From assembly GCA_901538445.1 (NCBI GenBank), contig LR594586.1, positions 1-64,000 of the forward strand: a stretch of DNA of 64,000 nt, written 5' to 3'. The notes beneath the pieces were generated by a model. The model ran no database searches. It worked only from the letters and a program-made list of their open reading frames with translations, and was not told the origin of the DNA. Shown here piece by piece: positions 16,342 to 25,248 of the stretch. The stretch's first letter is position 1. Every line of letters starts with the position of its first letter. The position numbers and the translations under genes are program-made. Source of the stretch: Gemmataceae bacterium. Its GTDB lineage: Bacteria; Planctomycetota; Planctomycetia; Gemmatales; Gemmataceae.

Positions 16342-17460
16342 GTGCTGCCGCCCGCCGCCGACCGCCCGAAACTCCAAGCGACGTTCGCCCAGCTCAGCGC
16401 CGCGATCGAGGACTTGCTCCTGGGCGGCCTCACCACGGCGACGGACGCGACGAAGCAGACGATCCACAACGCGCTCCAGGAGGCGGCGCGGTTCCGGCTG
16501 CTCCGGTTCGGCGGCACCATGCGGACCGTCGTGGACGACCTCGCCCGCTTCGCGAAGCACGACCCCACCCTCTCGCGCCGCCGACTCACGCTGTTCCTCA
16601 ACCGGGCGTGGCTCCAGTCGCGGGGGCTGGCCCACGCGCTCCGGGTCGGCGACGAGGCGCTGTTCGACCGCCTGAACTGGACCCCGCCGGCCCGCCCGCT
16701 CCCCGCGGTCGAGGTCGTCTGTCTCGGGGTCGCCAAGAAGGTCACGGCGTCGGTGGTGATCTTCGACTTCCGCCTCCGGGCGCTCGCGGCCGCGGGGCCG
16801 GTGGCGGCCGGTCAGCGGCTCAGTTGGTCCGCGGTGTTCCCCGTGAAACCGGGCCAGGACATTCCGCCCGAGGGGTTCTTGCACCTGCCTCAGAAGCAGA
16901 AGTTCGCGATGACCGCACTCCTCGAACGCAAGGCGATCGCGGTCACGAGCGCGACCGTGTCCGGTGAAGACGCGGAGTTTGCGAGGCTGTCGCTGACCGA
17001 GGCGAGCACCGTGACGCTGGGCAAGCCGTTCGCCGAGTGGGGCCGCTACCTCGCGTGGTCGCCCGACCGCGCTCTCGCGCGTCTCGAGACGCACGCCGCC
17101 GGCCCGCTCGACCTCGAAACCGAACTCCAGGAAGAAGTGGTGCTCCGCGACTACGAGATCGGCGCACCCGTCGCGGGCGAGGAGCCCGGCCAGACCGCGT
17201 ACCCGATCACCGCCGGGCACCTGTCTCTCCAAGCGGTCGTCGGCGCGGGCATCGAGGGCAAGGCGCTCAAGAAGGGTCTCGACGATCTGCGGAAGGCGAA
17301 GAAGGGCCGGCCGCCGCTGTTCGGGCTGATGCACTATGAGCGGTGCCGCCTCGTATTCCAGCCGCTCGCGACGTTCCCCGCGAGCGGGCCCGACTACCTC
17401 ACGATCTCCAAGGAGAGCGTGAACAAGGCCACGCTCCTCAAGGCGCTGAACTTCAACTAA
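16342..17460 (+). CDS. Cassette protein of unknown function, 372 aa
   Basis: The GTG start is two bases after the previous stop. The N-terminal 100 residues are helical (FAQLSAAIEDLLLGG, FRLLRFGGTMRTVVDDLARF) and resemble the small protein upstream. The remainder is a mixed alpha/beta region (VEVVCLGVAKKVTASVVIFDF, LSWSAVFPVKPGQDIP, then RCRLVFQPL near the end) with no signal peptide or membrane helix. I cannot assign a family. In related actinobacterial SWIM-MoxR-DUF5682-VWA clusters an uncharacterised protein often occupies a comparable place; whether this is its counterpart needs a profile search. Confidence 0.65.
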   Translation: MLPPAADRPKLQATFAQLSAAIEDLLLGGLTTATDATKQTIHNALQEAARFRLLRFGGTMRTVVDDLARFAKHDPTLSRRRLTLFLNRAWLQSRGLAHALRVGDEALFDRLNWTPPARPLPAVEVVCLGVAKKVTASVVIFDFRLRALAAAGPVAAGQRLSWSAVFPVKPGQDIPPEGFLHLPQKQKFAMTALLERKAIAVTSATVSGEDAEFARLSLTEASTVTLGKPFAEWGRYLAWSPDRALARLETHAAGPLDLETELQEEVVLRDYEIGAPVAGEEPGQTAYPITAGHLSLQAVVGAGIEGKALKKGLDDLRKAKKGRPPLFGLMHYERCRLVFQPLATFPASGPDYLTISKESVNKATLLKALNFN

Positions 17461-17469
17461 CTTCCCGAC

Positions 17470-17493
17470 GCCCCCGCGTTGCGACGCGGGGGC
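17470..17493 (+). other. Intra-operon hairpin
   Basis: Nine-base arms (17470-17478 and 17485-17493) with a six-base loop sit in the only sizeable gap, 53 bases, between the 372-aa gene and the MoxR gene. No T-tract follows, so it is more likely a processing or stability element than a full terminator. Confidence 0.4.
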
Positions 17494-17513
17494 TCGCAAC
17501 TGACACACAACAC

Positions 17514-18668
17514 ATGGCCAAGAAACCCGCACCCGCTGCTCCCCAGCCCACCACAGCCGACGTCCTGCGCGAGCCGGCCGAGGTGCGGTACGCCGACCAA
17601 CTCGAAGCGCTGCGGCAGAACGACGCCGACGCGCCGCCGGCCAACTGGCGGCTGTCGCCGCGGTCGGTGCTGCTGTACGTCGTCGGCGGCAAGACGCTGA
17701 AGGCGACGATCGGCGGCAAGCCGACCGAGGTGCCGATCACGCGGAAGTTCTTCGGCGACGACGGCATCGTCGAGCGCGCGATCGTCACGCTCGCATCGGA
17801 GCGCGCGCTGCTGCTCGTCGGCGAACCGGGGTGCGGCAAGAGCTGGCTGTCCGAGCACCTCGCGGCCGCGGTGTGCGGAACGTCACTTCTCACAATTCAA
17901 GGCACGGCCGGCACCACCGAGGAGCACATCAAGTACTCGTGGAACATCGCCCGCGTCATCGCCGAGGGGCCGACGCCGCAGAACATGATCCCGTCGCCCA
18001 CGATGGTCGCGATGCGGGCCGGCGGCCTTCTCCGGTTCGAGGAACTCACCCGCTGCGTGCCCGACGTGCAGGACTCGCTCGTCTCGATACTGTCGGACAA
18101 GGCCGTCGCGGTGCCGGAGCTGCCGAACGACAACATGGTGTTCGCGAAGCCGGGGTTCAACGTCATCGCCACCGCGAACACCCGCGACCAGGGCGTGAAC
18201 GAGCTGTCGGCCGCACTCAAGCGCCGGTTCAACTACGTCTACATCCCGATCATCGGCGACCAGAAGACCGAGGTGAAGCTGGTGCAGCAGCGCTCGGCCG
18301 AGTTGCTAGAGCGGTACAACCTCCCGGCCAAGCTCAGTCCTTCGGTCATTGAACTGCTCGCCACGGTGTTCCGCGAGATCCGCAACGGAAAATCGACCGA
18401 CGGCGTGAGCCTCAAGAAGCCGAGTACGCCGATGTCCACCGCCGAGGCGATCGGCGTCGCGCTCGACGCGGCGCTGCACTCGCGGTTCTTCGGGGCCGGC
18501 GAGGTCGGCCCCGCGGACATTGCCCGCAACATGGTCGGGGCCGTCGTGAAGGAAGACCAGGAGGACAAGGTCGCGCTGAAGGAGTACGCGACGCTGGTCG
18601 CCAAGAAGCGCGCCGCGAAGGACAAGAGCTGGAAGGACTTCCACGAGGCGCTCGTCGAACAACTCTGA
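17514..18668 (+). CDS. MoxR-type AAA+ ATPase of the cassette
   Basis: The 384-residue protein has Walker A GEPGCGKS (103-110), Walker B GLLRFEEL (171-178), a sensor-1 type region FNVIATANTRDQG and an arginine-containing ALKRRFNYV box, the layout of MoxR/RavA-class AAA+ ATPases. These act as chaperone-like motors, usually with VWA partners, to insert cofactors or remodel complexes. The ATG at 17514 gives an AKKPAPAAPQ disordered N-terminus like the SWIM proteins; the longer frame is an extension over the gene upstream. The DUF5682 and VWA genes follow at 13- and 19-base spacing. Confidence 0.9.
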   Translation: MAKKPAPAAPQPTTADVLREPAEVRYADQLEALRQNDADAPPANWRLSPRSVLLYVVGGKTLKATIGGKPTEVPITRKFFGDDGIVERAIVTLASERALLLVGEPGCGKSWLSEHLAAAVCGTSLLTIQGTAGTTEEHIKYSWNIARVIAEGPTPQNMIPSPTMVAMRAGGLLRFEELTRCVPDVQDSLVSILSDKAVAVPELPNDNMVFAKPGFNVIATANTRDQGVNELSAALKRRFNYVYIPIIGDQKTEVKLVQQRSAELLERYNLPAKLSPSVIELLATVFREIRNGKSTDGVSLKKPSTPMSTAEAIGVALDAALHSRFFGAGEVGPADIARNMVGAVVKEDQEDKVALKEYATLVAKKRAAKDKSWKDFHEALVEQL

Positions 18669-18681
18669 GCCGGGGGTTCTC

Positions 18682-21090
18682 GTGGCGAAAGCCGCTGCCA
18701 TCGCCGATGCCGGGCTGGACGCCGCCGAGGTCGGGCGGCGCGTCGATGCCGTGCTGTCCGACGCGCTGTACTGGTTCCCGGTGCGGCACCACTCGCCGAA
18801 CACCGCCCGGCACGTCCGAGCCGCGATCGCGGCACGCAAGCCGCAGGTGATCTTCATCGAGGGGCCGTTCGAGGCGAACCACCTCGTGCCGCACATCACC
18901 GACGCCGCGACCGCGCCGCCGGTCGCCATCTACTCGTCGTACCGCGACGACGCCAACGTCCTCGGCCTCAACGGCGTCGCCAGCGCCGCGGCCGACATCC
19001 CCGCCCGATTCGCGGTGTGGTACCCGCTCGTGCCGTACTCGCCCGAGTACGTCGCGATGAAGGCCGCGGCCGAGACCGGCGCGGAGGTCGTGTTCATCGA
19101 CCTGCCGCACCACGCGCTCATCAAGCCGCCCGGCGCGGGGGAGACGCAACCACCGCCCGAGCCGAGCGACGACCGGCTCATCACCACGTCGGGCTTCTAC
19201 CGGCACCTCGCCGAGGCCGCGGGGTACAAGTCGTGGGACGAGGCGTGGGACTCGCTGTTCGAGAACCCGCACGACGCCGACCACGAAGCGTTCCGCCGCG
19301 AACTCGCGACGTTCTGCTGCGCCGCCCGCATGACCTCGGACCACGCCGCGGAGCAACTCGAAGGCACCGTCGAGCGCGAGCGGCACTTCCTGAAGGTGAT
19401 CCGCGAGACGCTCGCCGCGAAGAAGCTGAAGCCCGATCAGGCGATGGTCGTGTGCGGGGGCTTCCACTTGTTCCTCGACCGCGGCGACCGCGCCGCGCCC
19501 CCGCCATGCCCCGACGGCATCGTGTACACCACGGTCGTGCCGTACTCGTACTTCCGCATCTCGGAGATGTCCGGCTATGGGGCCGGGAACCGCGCCCCGC
19601 AGTTCTACCAGGCGTGCTACGACCTCGCGATGACCGGGCGTGCCGGCGACATCGCGATGGACCACGCCATCACCGTGCTTCGGCAGGTGCGGAGGGCCGG
19701 TGACCCGCTCTCGACGGCCGACGCCATCGCGATCACGCACCACGCCGGCATGCTCGCCCGGCTCCGCGGCCGCACGCACCCGACGCTCGACGACATCCAC
19801 GACGCGCTCGTCACCTGCTGTTGCAAGGGGAACCCGGCCGAGGAGGGCACGAAGTTGCTCGCGGCGATGGACGTGGCCGGCGTCGGCACCCGGATCGGCA
19901 AGGTCACCGCGAAGCTCGGCCGGCTGCCGATCGTCAACGACTTCCACACGCAACTGTCCGACCTCGAACTCGGGGAGGTGTTCGGCAAGGAGAAGAAGCT
20001 CGCGCTCAAGCTCGACAAGCGCGAGCCGCTCGCGGCGCGGAGATCGGCGTTCCTGCACCGGGTCGCGTACGTCAAGGTGCCGTTCGCCGCGATGACCAGC
20101 GGTGGCGGCGACTTCTCGGGCACCTTGTTCCGCGAGGACTGGCAGCTCAAGTGGGACCCCAGGACCGAGCCGCACCTGATCGAACAGAACCTGTACGGCG
20201 ACACCATCGAGGCGGCCGCACTCGGGCGGCTGCGGGAGGCGATGGCGAAGGTCGGCACGCACGCGGGCAAGACGTGCGAGCAGTTGGTCGAGGCGGTCAA
20301 CATGGACATGCCGGACCTCGTGCAGTCGGCGGCTGACGCGTGCGGGTCCGCGATCGACGCCGACCCGTCCTTCGTGTCGCAGGCCGCCGCCCTCCAGCAC
20401 CTCGGCCACCTCGACCAGTTCGCCGCGTTCCGCGGGCTGCGCCGCGACACGCTGGACGACCTCCTCACCCGCTGCTACGACCGGGCGTGCTTCGCGCTCC
20501 CCGACGCCGCGAGCGCACCGGAACAGGAGCAGCCGCACGTCGTCGATTCGCTGATCGCGGTCGCCGAAGTGGTTCAGAGGGGCGAGAAGGCGCGGTTCGA
20601 CCGCTCGCTGTTCGCGGAAGCGGCACGGACCGCGGCGGGCGTGTCCACCGTGCCGTTCCTTCGCGGCGCGTTCTTCGGCTTGCTGTGCGAAATACGCGAG
20701 TTGCCAGCCGAGGCGCTCGCCGCGGAGGTTTCGGGGTTGGCTCGCGCCGCGCCCGCGGTGATGGTGACCGCCGGCGACCTCCTCGACGGCATGCTCGCGG
20801 TGTCGCGAACGTCGGTGATGCTCGGGGCCGAGGCGCTCGTCGGAGCGGTGGATGAGTTGTTAAAGGCCGCCGACTGGGAGTCGTTCCTCGTCATGCTCCC
20901 GCGGCTGCGCGCCGCCATCGAGCGGCTCGGCCGCTCCCAAAAGGAGTCGCTCGCCGGCACCGTCGCCAGGCGCTACGGCCTCGGCGGCCACGAAGACGTC
21001 ACCGCGATGCCCGGCGGCCTGAGCGCCACGGCGCTCGTCGCACGGCTTGACGCGGCCGTTGCCGCCACCCTGAAGGACTGGCCGCTGTAA
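18682..21090 (+). CDS. DUF5682-type protein of the MoxR/VWA cassette
   Basis: The 802-residue protein (GTG start, GGGGG upstream) begins with FPVRHHSP at 32-39 and IEGP at 59-62, then repeated short strand/loop motifs (VFIDLPHHA, MVVCGGFHLF, TVVPYSYFRIS). This is the pattern I associate with DUF5682 proteins, which lie between MoxR and VWA genes in many bacteria. The HHSP/IEGP opening resembles the GxxH and E-rich motifs of TraB/ChaN-like folds, suggesting a metal-dependent or hydrolytic activity, but this is inference. The C-terminal 400 residues are helical. No membrane segments are seen, so a cytoplasmic location is likely. Confidence 0.82.
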   Translation: MAKAAAIADAGLDAAEVGRRVDAVLSDALYWFPVRHHSPNTARHVRAAIAARKPQVIFIEGPFEANHLVPHITDAATAPPVAIYSSYRDDANVLGLNGVASAAADIPARFAVWYPLVPYSPEYVAMKAAAETGAEVVFIDLPHHALIKPPGAGETQPPPEPSDDRLITTSGFYRHLAEAAGYKSWDEAWDSLFENPHDADHEAFRRELATFCCAARMTSDHAAEQLEGTVERERHFLKVIRETLAAKKLKPDQAMVVCGGFHLFLDRGDRAAPPPCPDGIVYTTVVPYSYFRISEMSGYGAGNRAPQFYQACYDLAMTGRAGDIAMDHAITVLRQVRRAGDPLSTADAIAITHHAGMLARLRGRTHPTLDDIHDALVTCCCKGNPAEEGTKLLAAMDVAGVGTRIGKVTAKLGRLPIVNDFHTQLSDLELGEVFGKEKKLALKLDKREPLAARRSAFLHRVAYVKVPFAAMTSGGGDFSGTLFREDWQLKWDPRTEPHLIEQNLYGDTIEAAALGRLREAMAKVGTHAGKTCEQLVEAVNMDMPDLVQSAADACGSAIDADPSFVSQAAALQHLGHLDQFAAFRGLRRDTLDDLLTRCYDRACFALPDAASAPEQEQPHVVDSLIAVAEVVQRGEKARFDRSLFAEAARTAAGVSTVPFLRGAFFGLLCEIRELPAEALAAEVSGLARAAPAVMVTAGDLLDGMLAVSRTSVMLGAEALVGAVDELLKAADWESFLVMLPRLRAAIERLGRSQKESLAGTVARRYGLGGHEDVTAMPGGLSATALVARLDAAVAATLKDWPL

Positions 21091-21109
21091 CACTCGACCC
21101 GAGGGCACC

Positions 21110-22252
21110 ATGACCGCTGACCCGCACACGCTCGCCCGGTGGCGACTCGTCCTCGGCAAGGTCGCCGAGCAGCAGGGCATCTCCTGCGAGGGCGACGGCG
21201 ACGCCGAGCGCGTCGAGCAACTCGTCGGGTTCCTGTTCGACGAGGGCGGCAAGGGGAAGCCCAGTCGCCGGCGGCACGGCGACCGCGGGGCCGGCGGCGA
21301 GTCGGAGGGGATCACCGTTCCCGAGTGGGTGGAGGGGGTGAACGAACTGTTCCCGAACCAGTCCAAGGAGGTCATGCAGAAGGAGTTGGTGCGCCGCCGC
21401 GGCATCGCCGAGTTGCTGGAGAAGCCCGAACTGCTCGAAAAGATCGAGCCGAGCCTCGAACTCGCCAAGACCCTGATGACGCACCGCGACCTGATGAACC
21501 CGAAGACCCGCGTGCTGGCCCGCAAGATCATCGATCAGGTCGTCGAGGAGTTGAAGCGGAAGATGCAGGTGCAGGTCGAGCAGACGATCATCGGCGCGAT
21601 CCGCAAGGACCGGCACTCGCCGCGGAAGGTGTTCCGCAACCTCGACGTGAAGACCACCCTCCGCCGCAACCTCAAGAACTTCGACCCCGACTCCGGCAAG
21701 CTCCTGGTGGACCGCGTGTTCTTCTACGCCGCCGAGCGGAAGAAGAAGCCCTGGCACATCGTGGTCGTCGTCGATCAGTCGGGTTCGATGCTGGAGAGCA
21801 CGGTGTTCTCGGCGATCATGGCGTCGATCTTCGCGGAACTCCCGGCGATGAAGACGTCGCTCGTCCTGTACGACACCCGCGTCGTGGACCTGTCCGACAA
21901 GCTCGGCCAGCCGGTGGACGTGCTGATGAAGGTGCAACTCGGCGGCGGCAACGACACCGCCCTGGCGCTGAGGTACGCGACGAACCTGATCCGCCAGCCG
22001 GCCCGCACCATTCTGGTTCTCATCAGCGACTTCTACGAGGGCGACGGCCCCGCGGAGAAGGCGATGGTCGACCAGGTCAAGTACCTCGGCGACTGCGGGG
22101 TGCGGCTGATCGGCCTCGCGGCGCTTGGGTACGACGCGCGGCCGTTCTACAACAAGCCGACCGCGACGAAACTCAAGAAGGTCGGCATGGACGTGCTCGT
22201 CTGCACGCCCGAGAAGCTCGCCGTGTGCATGGCCGAGATCATCCGCGGGTGA
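21110..22252 (+). CDS. VWA domain protein, partner of the MoxR ATPase
   Basis: The 380-residue protein has a helical N-terminal half with basic stretches and a C-terminal von Willebrand A domain. The metal ion-dependent adhesion site is intact: DQSGS at 222-226, T283 in the GGGNDTALAL loop, and D307 in LVLISDFYEGDG. VWA proteins of this class receive or target the MoxR motor's action. It closes the eight-gene run; the following metallophosphoesterase begins 35 bases later on the same strand but has no obvious functional link. Confidence 0.9.
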   Translation: MTADPHTLARWRLVLGKVAEQQGISCEGDGDAERVEQLVGFLFDEGGKGKPSRRRHGDRGAGGESEGITVPEWVEGVNELFPNQSKEVMQKELVRRRGIAELLEKPELLEKIEPSLELAKTLMTHRDLMNPKTRVLARKIIDQVVEELKRKMQVQVEQTIIGAIRKDRHSPRKVFRNLDVKTTLRRNLKNFDPDSGKLLVDRVFFYAAERKKKPWHIVVVVDQSGSMLESTVFSAIMASIFAELPAMKTSLVLYDTRVVDLSDKLGQPVDVLMKVQLGGGNDTALALRYATNLIRQPARTILVLISDFYEGDGPAEKAMVDQVKYLGDCGVRLIGLAALGYDARPFYNKPTATKLKKVGMDVLVCTPEKLAVCMAEIIRG

Positions 22253-22287
22253 GTGCCGCCGCGTGAGGCGTGCCGTACCATGCTCGT

Positions 22288-23481
22288 ATGACGGGAACAC
22301 CCTTACTGCTCGTGGTCGCCGCGGTCGCGTGGGTCGGGCACGCCTGCGTCTGGACGGCGCTACTTAGCAACCTGTTCGGCCGCCCGCTCCCGAAGCCGTT
22401 CCTCAAAGCGTGGCGGCTCGTCACGGCCGCGATCATCCTTGCGTTCCTCCAGATGTGCTGGTGGCTGCTCACGCACCCGTTCACGTTCCTGGACGACCTG
22501 CGCGTGTCGCGGCCGGTGTGGCCCGACCCCACGGACGCGCTCGGGTTCGGCTACGTCGGCGTGTGCCTCGTGGTCGGCGGGCTCGTCTTCCCCGCGATCA
22601 CCGTGCTGCGGCTGACCCGCAAGCCGCCCCCCTGCCTCGTCTCCGAAGTGACCCGCACCCGCGACCTGTGGGCCGAGTTCGGCGAGCCGCTCATCGGCGA
22701 CGGGAAGATGCCGTTCGTCGCGCGGCTCCCGGGCAACCAACTCTTCCGGGTGGACTTCACCGAAACGACGCTTGCCCTTCCCGACCTGCCGCACGAGTGG
22801 GAGGGGCTGACGCTCCTCGTCGTGAGCGACGTCCACTTTCACGGAACGCCGTCGCGGCTGTTCTTCGACCGCGTCATCGACGACGTCCTGTCGGGGCCGA
22901 CACCCGACCTCGTCTGCCTCATCGGCGACTACGTCGATACCGACACGCACCAGGAGTGGATCGGACCGGTACTCGGGCGACTCTCCGCGACCGGGGCGAA
23001 GCTCGCCATCCTGGGCAACCACGACAAGCACCACCACCCGCTACAGGTGCGCGAAGCGCTGGGCGACGCGGGGTACGCCGTGATCGGCAACGGCGTGCAA
23101 ACCTTGACGGTCCGCGGGGTGCCGTGCGTGGTCGTGGGTCACGAGGGACCGTGGTTCGTCCCACCACCGGACCTTACCGGCGCGCCCACCGAGCCGTTCC
23201 GCCTGTGCCTGAGCCACACGCCGGACAACTTCTACTGGGGCGTCGCGAACCAAATCGACTTGATGCTGTGCGGGCACGTCCACGGGGGCGCGATCCGCGT
23301 GCCGGTGGTCGGGTCGATCTTCGTGCCGAGCATCTACGGCCGGCGCTTCGACCAGGGGGTGTTCGAGCGCGCCGGAACGGTGATGGTGGTGGGCCGCGGG
23401 CTGAGCGGGAAGGAGCCGCTTCGGTTCCGGTGCAACCCGCAGGTGATGCGAATCACGCTCGTGCGCCGGGTCACGCGTTGA
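22288..23481 (+). CDS. Membrane-anchored calcineurin-like metallophosphoesterase
   Basis: The 397-residue protein has three N-terminal membrane helices (about 4-24, 38-60 and 85-108) and a soluble phosphoesterase domain with [21 protein letters not shown] and GHVHGG, the full two-metal set. It resembles YaeI/YkuE-type enzymes that hydrolyse UDP-sugars or phosphodiesters at the membrane. The ATG at 22288 was preferred over an in-frame GTG at 22270 because the hydrophobic segment begins just after it. It overlaps the convergent pyrD by 11 bases at the 3' ends. Confidence 0.85.
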   Translation: MTGTPLLLVVAAVAWVGHACVWTALLSNLFGRPLPKPFLKAWRLVTAAIILAFLQMCWWLLTHPFTFLDDLRVSRPVWPDPTDALGFGYVGVCLVVGGLVFPAITVLRLTRKPPPCLVSEVTRTRDLWAEFGEPLIGDGKMPFVARLPGNQLFRVDFTETTLALPDLPHEWEGLTLLVVSDVHFHGTPSRLFFDRVIDDVLSGPTPDLVCLIGDYVDTDTHQEWIGPVLGRLSATGAKLAILGNHDKHHHPLQVREALGDAGYAVIGNGVQTLTVRGVPCVVVGHEGPWFVPPPDLTGAPTEPFRLCLSHTPDNFYWGVANQIDLMLCGHVHGGAIRVPVVGSIFVPSIYGRRFDQGVFERAGTVMVVGRGLSGKEPLRFRCNPQVMRITLVRRVTR

Positions 23482-24388
23482 GTGTGCCGACGACGTCGGC
23501 GACTCGCTCGGCCCCGAGGAGGCGCAGCGCGTCGGGGAGCGCCTCCGCGATCCGCACGCTCGCGGTCGGGTCGTAGAAGCTCGCCGTACCGACCTGCACC
23601 GCACTCGCCCCTGCGACCAGGAAGTCCATTGCGTCGTCGAGCGTCGCGATCCCACCAATCGCCACGATCGGAACCGCCTTCAACTTCGCGATGCGCCACA
23701 CGGCCCGGAGGGCGAGCGGCTTGATTGCCGGGCCGCTGAGCCCGCCGGTCACGTTCCCCAGGATCGGCTTCCGGCGTCGCCAGTCCACGGCCATCCCGAC
23801 GAACGTGTTGACCGCACTCACCGCGTCGGCACCGCCGTCGGCCGCCGCCTTTGCAATCAGGGTGATGTCGGTGACGTTCGGGGTCAGCTTCGCGAGCAGG
23901 GGGATGTTCGGGCACGCGTCGCGGCACCGCCGCACGATCCGCTTCGTCACCTCGGGGTCGGTCGCGAAGTCGAGCCCGCCCGACACGTTCGGGCACGACA
24001 GGTTCAACTCCAGTCCCGCGAGCCCCTGCCCCGATTCGGCGACACGGGCCGCCATCGCAACGAACTCCTCCTCGGTCTTCCCGGCGATGTTGCCGATGGC
24101 CGCGGTCGGGAGCGTCCGCAGGTACGGCAGGTGGTGGCTCAGGAAGTGTTCGAGGCCGTCGTTGTCGAGGCCGATGGCGTTGAGCATGCCGGACGCGGTC
24201 TCGACGGTCCGCGGCGGCGCGTTCCCGGCCCGCGGGGCCTGCGTCACCGTCTTGGGGACGACGCCGCCGAGCTTCATGAAGTCCACGAACGGGGCCATTT
24301 CCTTCGCGTACCCGAACGTGCCGGACGCGACGAGCACGGGGTTGCGGAGCGTCAGGCGGCCGAGGGTCACGGACAGGTCGGGCATCAC
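23471..24388 (-). CDS. pyrD: Dihydroorotate dehydrogenase, class 1
   Basis: The 305-residue flavoenzyme oxidises dihydroorotate to orotate in pyrimidine synthesis. Diagnostic features are [13 protein letters not shown] at the N-terminus, the FMN-binding region, the active-site cysteine (about C132) in [11 protein letters not shown], and the C-terminal [25 protein letters not shown] phosphate site. A catalytic Cys rather than Ser and the short N-terminus place it in class 1; the 1B electron-transfer partner pyrK is not adjacent. The first codon may be GTG at 24388 or the ATG at 24385. Confidence 0.95.
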   Translation of the reverse strand: MMPDLSVTLGRLTLRNPVLVASGTFGYAKEMAPFVDFMKLGGVVPKTVTQAPRAGNAPPRTVETASGMLNAIGLDNDGLEHFLSHHLPYLRTLPTAAIGNIAGKTEEEFVAMAARVAESGQGLAGLELNLSCPNVSGGLDFATDPEVTKRIVRRCRDACPNIPLLAKLTPNVTDITLIAKAAADGGADAVSAVNTFVGMAVDWRRRKPILGNVTGGLSGPAIKPLALRAVWRIAKLKAVPIVAIGGIATLDDAMDFLVAGASAVQVGTASFYDPTASVRIAEALPDALRLLGAERVADVVGTLNA

Positions 24389-24503
24389 TCGAATCTCACC
24401 GGGGGAGTGCTCTCACCAATTTTTCACGGGCAGGACAGTCCTAGGGCCGCGGGATCGGGGTTTAGAACAGTGTGACCCGCACCCAACGACCACGGAGACT
24501 CAG

Positions 24504-24857
24504 ATGTTTCGGACCGCCGTCGCCGCCCTTCTCTTTACGTTCGCGTGTTCTGTGACACTGTATGCCGAGGCGGCCGAGGAGGCTCCGCCGCCCCGCGAGG
24601 GCGGCGACAAGAAGCCCGGCGAGGGCGGCAAGGGGAAGTTCGGCGGCGGGAAGTTCGGCGGGGGCGACAAGGGCAAGTTCGGCGGCAAGTTTGACCCCGA
24701 GAAGGCCAAGGAGTTCCAGGAGAAGCTCAAGAACCTCGACCCGGAGAAGCTCAAGGAACTCAAGGAGAAGTTCGGCGGCAAGTTCGGTGGGGGCAAGGGG
24801 AAGATCGACCCCGAGAAGCTCAAGGAACTTAAGGAGAAGTTCAAGAAGCAGGACTGA
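24504..24857 (+). CDS. Secreted low-complexity Gly/Lys-rich repeat protein
   Basis: The 117-residue precursor has a signal peptide (MFRTAVAALLFTFACSVTLYAEA). The mature part is made of KFGGGKFGGG and DPEKLKELKEKF repeats, giving alternating glycine loops and charged helices. The DNA repeats make the opposite strand open too, but the signal peptide and the Shine-Dalgarno-like GGAGA upstream support this strand. It is secreted and very basic; binding to envelope polymers is possible. A rho-independent terminator follows. Confidence 0.75.
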   Translation: MFRTAVAALLFTFACSVTLYAEAAEEAPPPREGGDKKPGEGGKGKFGGGKFGGGDKGKFGGKFDPEKAKEFQEKLKNLDPEKLKELKEKFGGKFGGGKGKIDPEKLKELKEKFKKQD

Positions 24858-24875
24858 GTTCACGACGCTCACCCG

Positions 24876-24910
24876 AACCACCCCGAACACCGGGGTGGTT
24901 CTTTCGTTTC
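24876..24910 (+). terminator. Rho-independent terminator
   Basis: A perfect ten-base stem (24876-24885 with 24891-24900) with a five-base loop is followed by CTTTCGTTTC on the + strand. It terminates the low-complexity secreted protein gene. Confidence 0.8.
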
Positions 24911-25005
24911 TGGGCCGGTCCGCGTGACATCCCCGGGCCGCGGCGGTAGTCTACAGGTCGTGGCGAACGCAAGTCGCACGTTCGCCGAGTACCGAGGGCA
25001 CCGCC

Positions 25006-25215
25006 GTGGAACCCGTCAGCGCCGAGGTCAAGCAGAACCGCATGACCGAGTTCATGAAGTTACTTCCGCTCACCCTGGACCTCGCGGGCCTCGCGAAGGC
25101 CGACCCGGCGCGGCCGTTCACGCCGGACCAGATCGAGGGCCGGGCCATGAGCGTCCGCATGGCGTTCAAGGTTGCCCGGTCGCTCGTTAAGGACATCGGC
25201 GAAAACGGGGCGTGA
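25006..25215 (+). CDS. Small hypothetical protein upstream of larC
   Basis: The 69-residue protein (GTG start) is helical and charged (KQNRMTEFMKLLPLTLDLAGLAKAD), with no recognised domain. Its base use and position, ending 33 bases before larC on the same strand, support a real gene. It could be cotranscribed with larC, but no functional tie is evident. Confidence 0.55.
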   Translation: MEPVSAEVKQNRMTEFMKLLPLTLDLAGLAKADPARPFTPDQIEGRAMSVRMAFKVARSLVKDIGENGA

Positions 25216-25248
25216 CCGCCCGGCCCGGGTGGCGTTCAGGGGATCACC

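Noticed and set aside
16000-17532. 510-codon minus frame over the orphan cassette genes
   Set aside because: Charged repetitive translation without motifs; the + strand genes are tightly spaced and in the same direction as the rest of the cassette.
18412-20538. 708-codon frame antisense to the DUF5682 gene
   Set aside because: Shadow of a GC-rich gene whose + strand product has conserved motifs and operon context.
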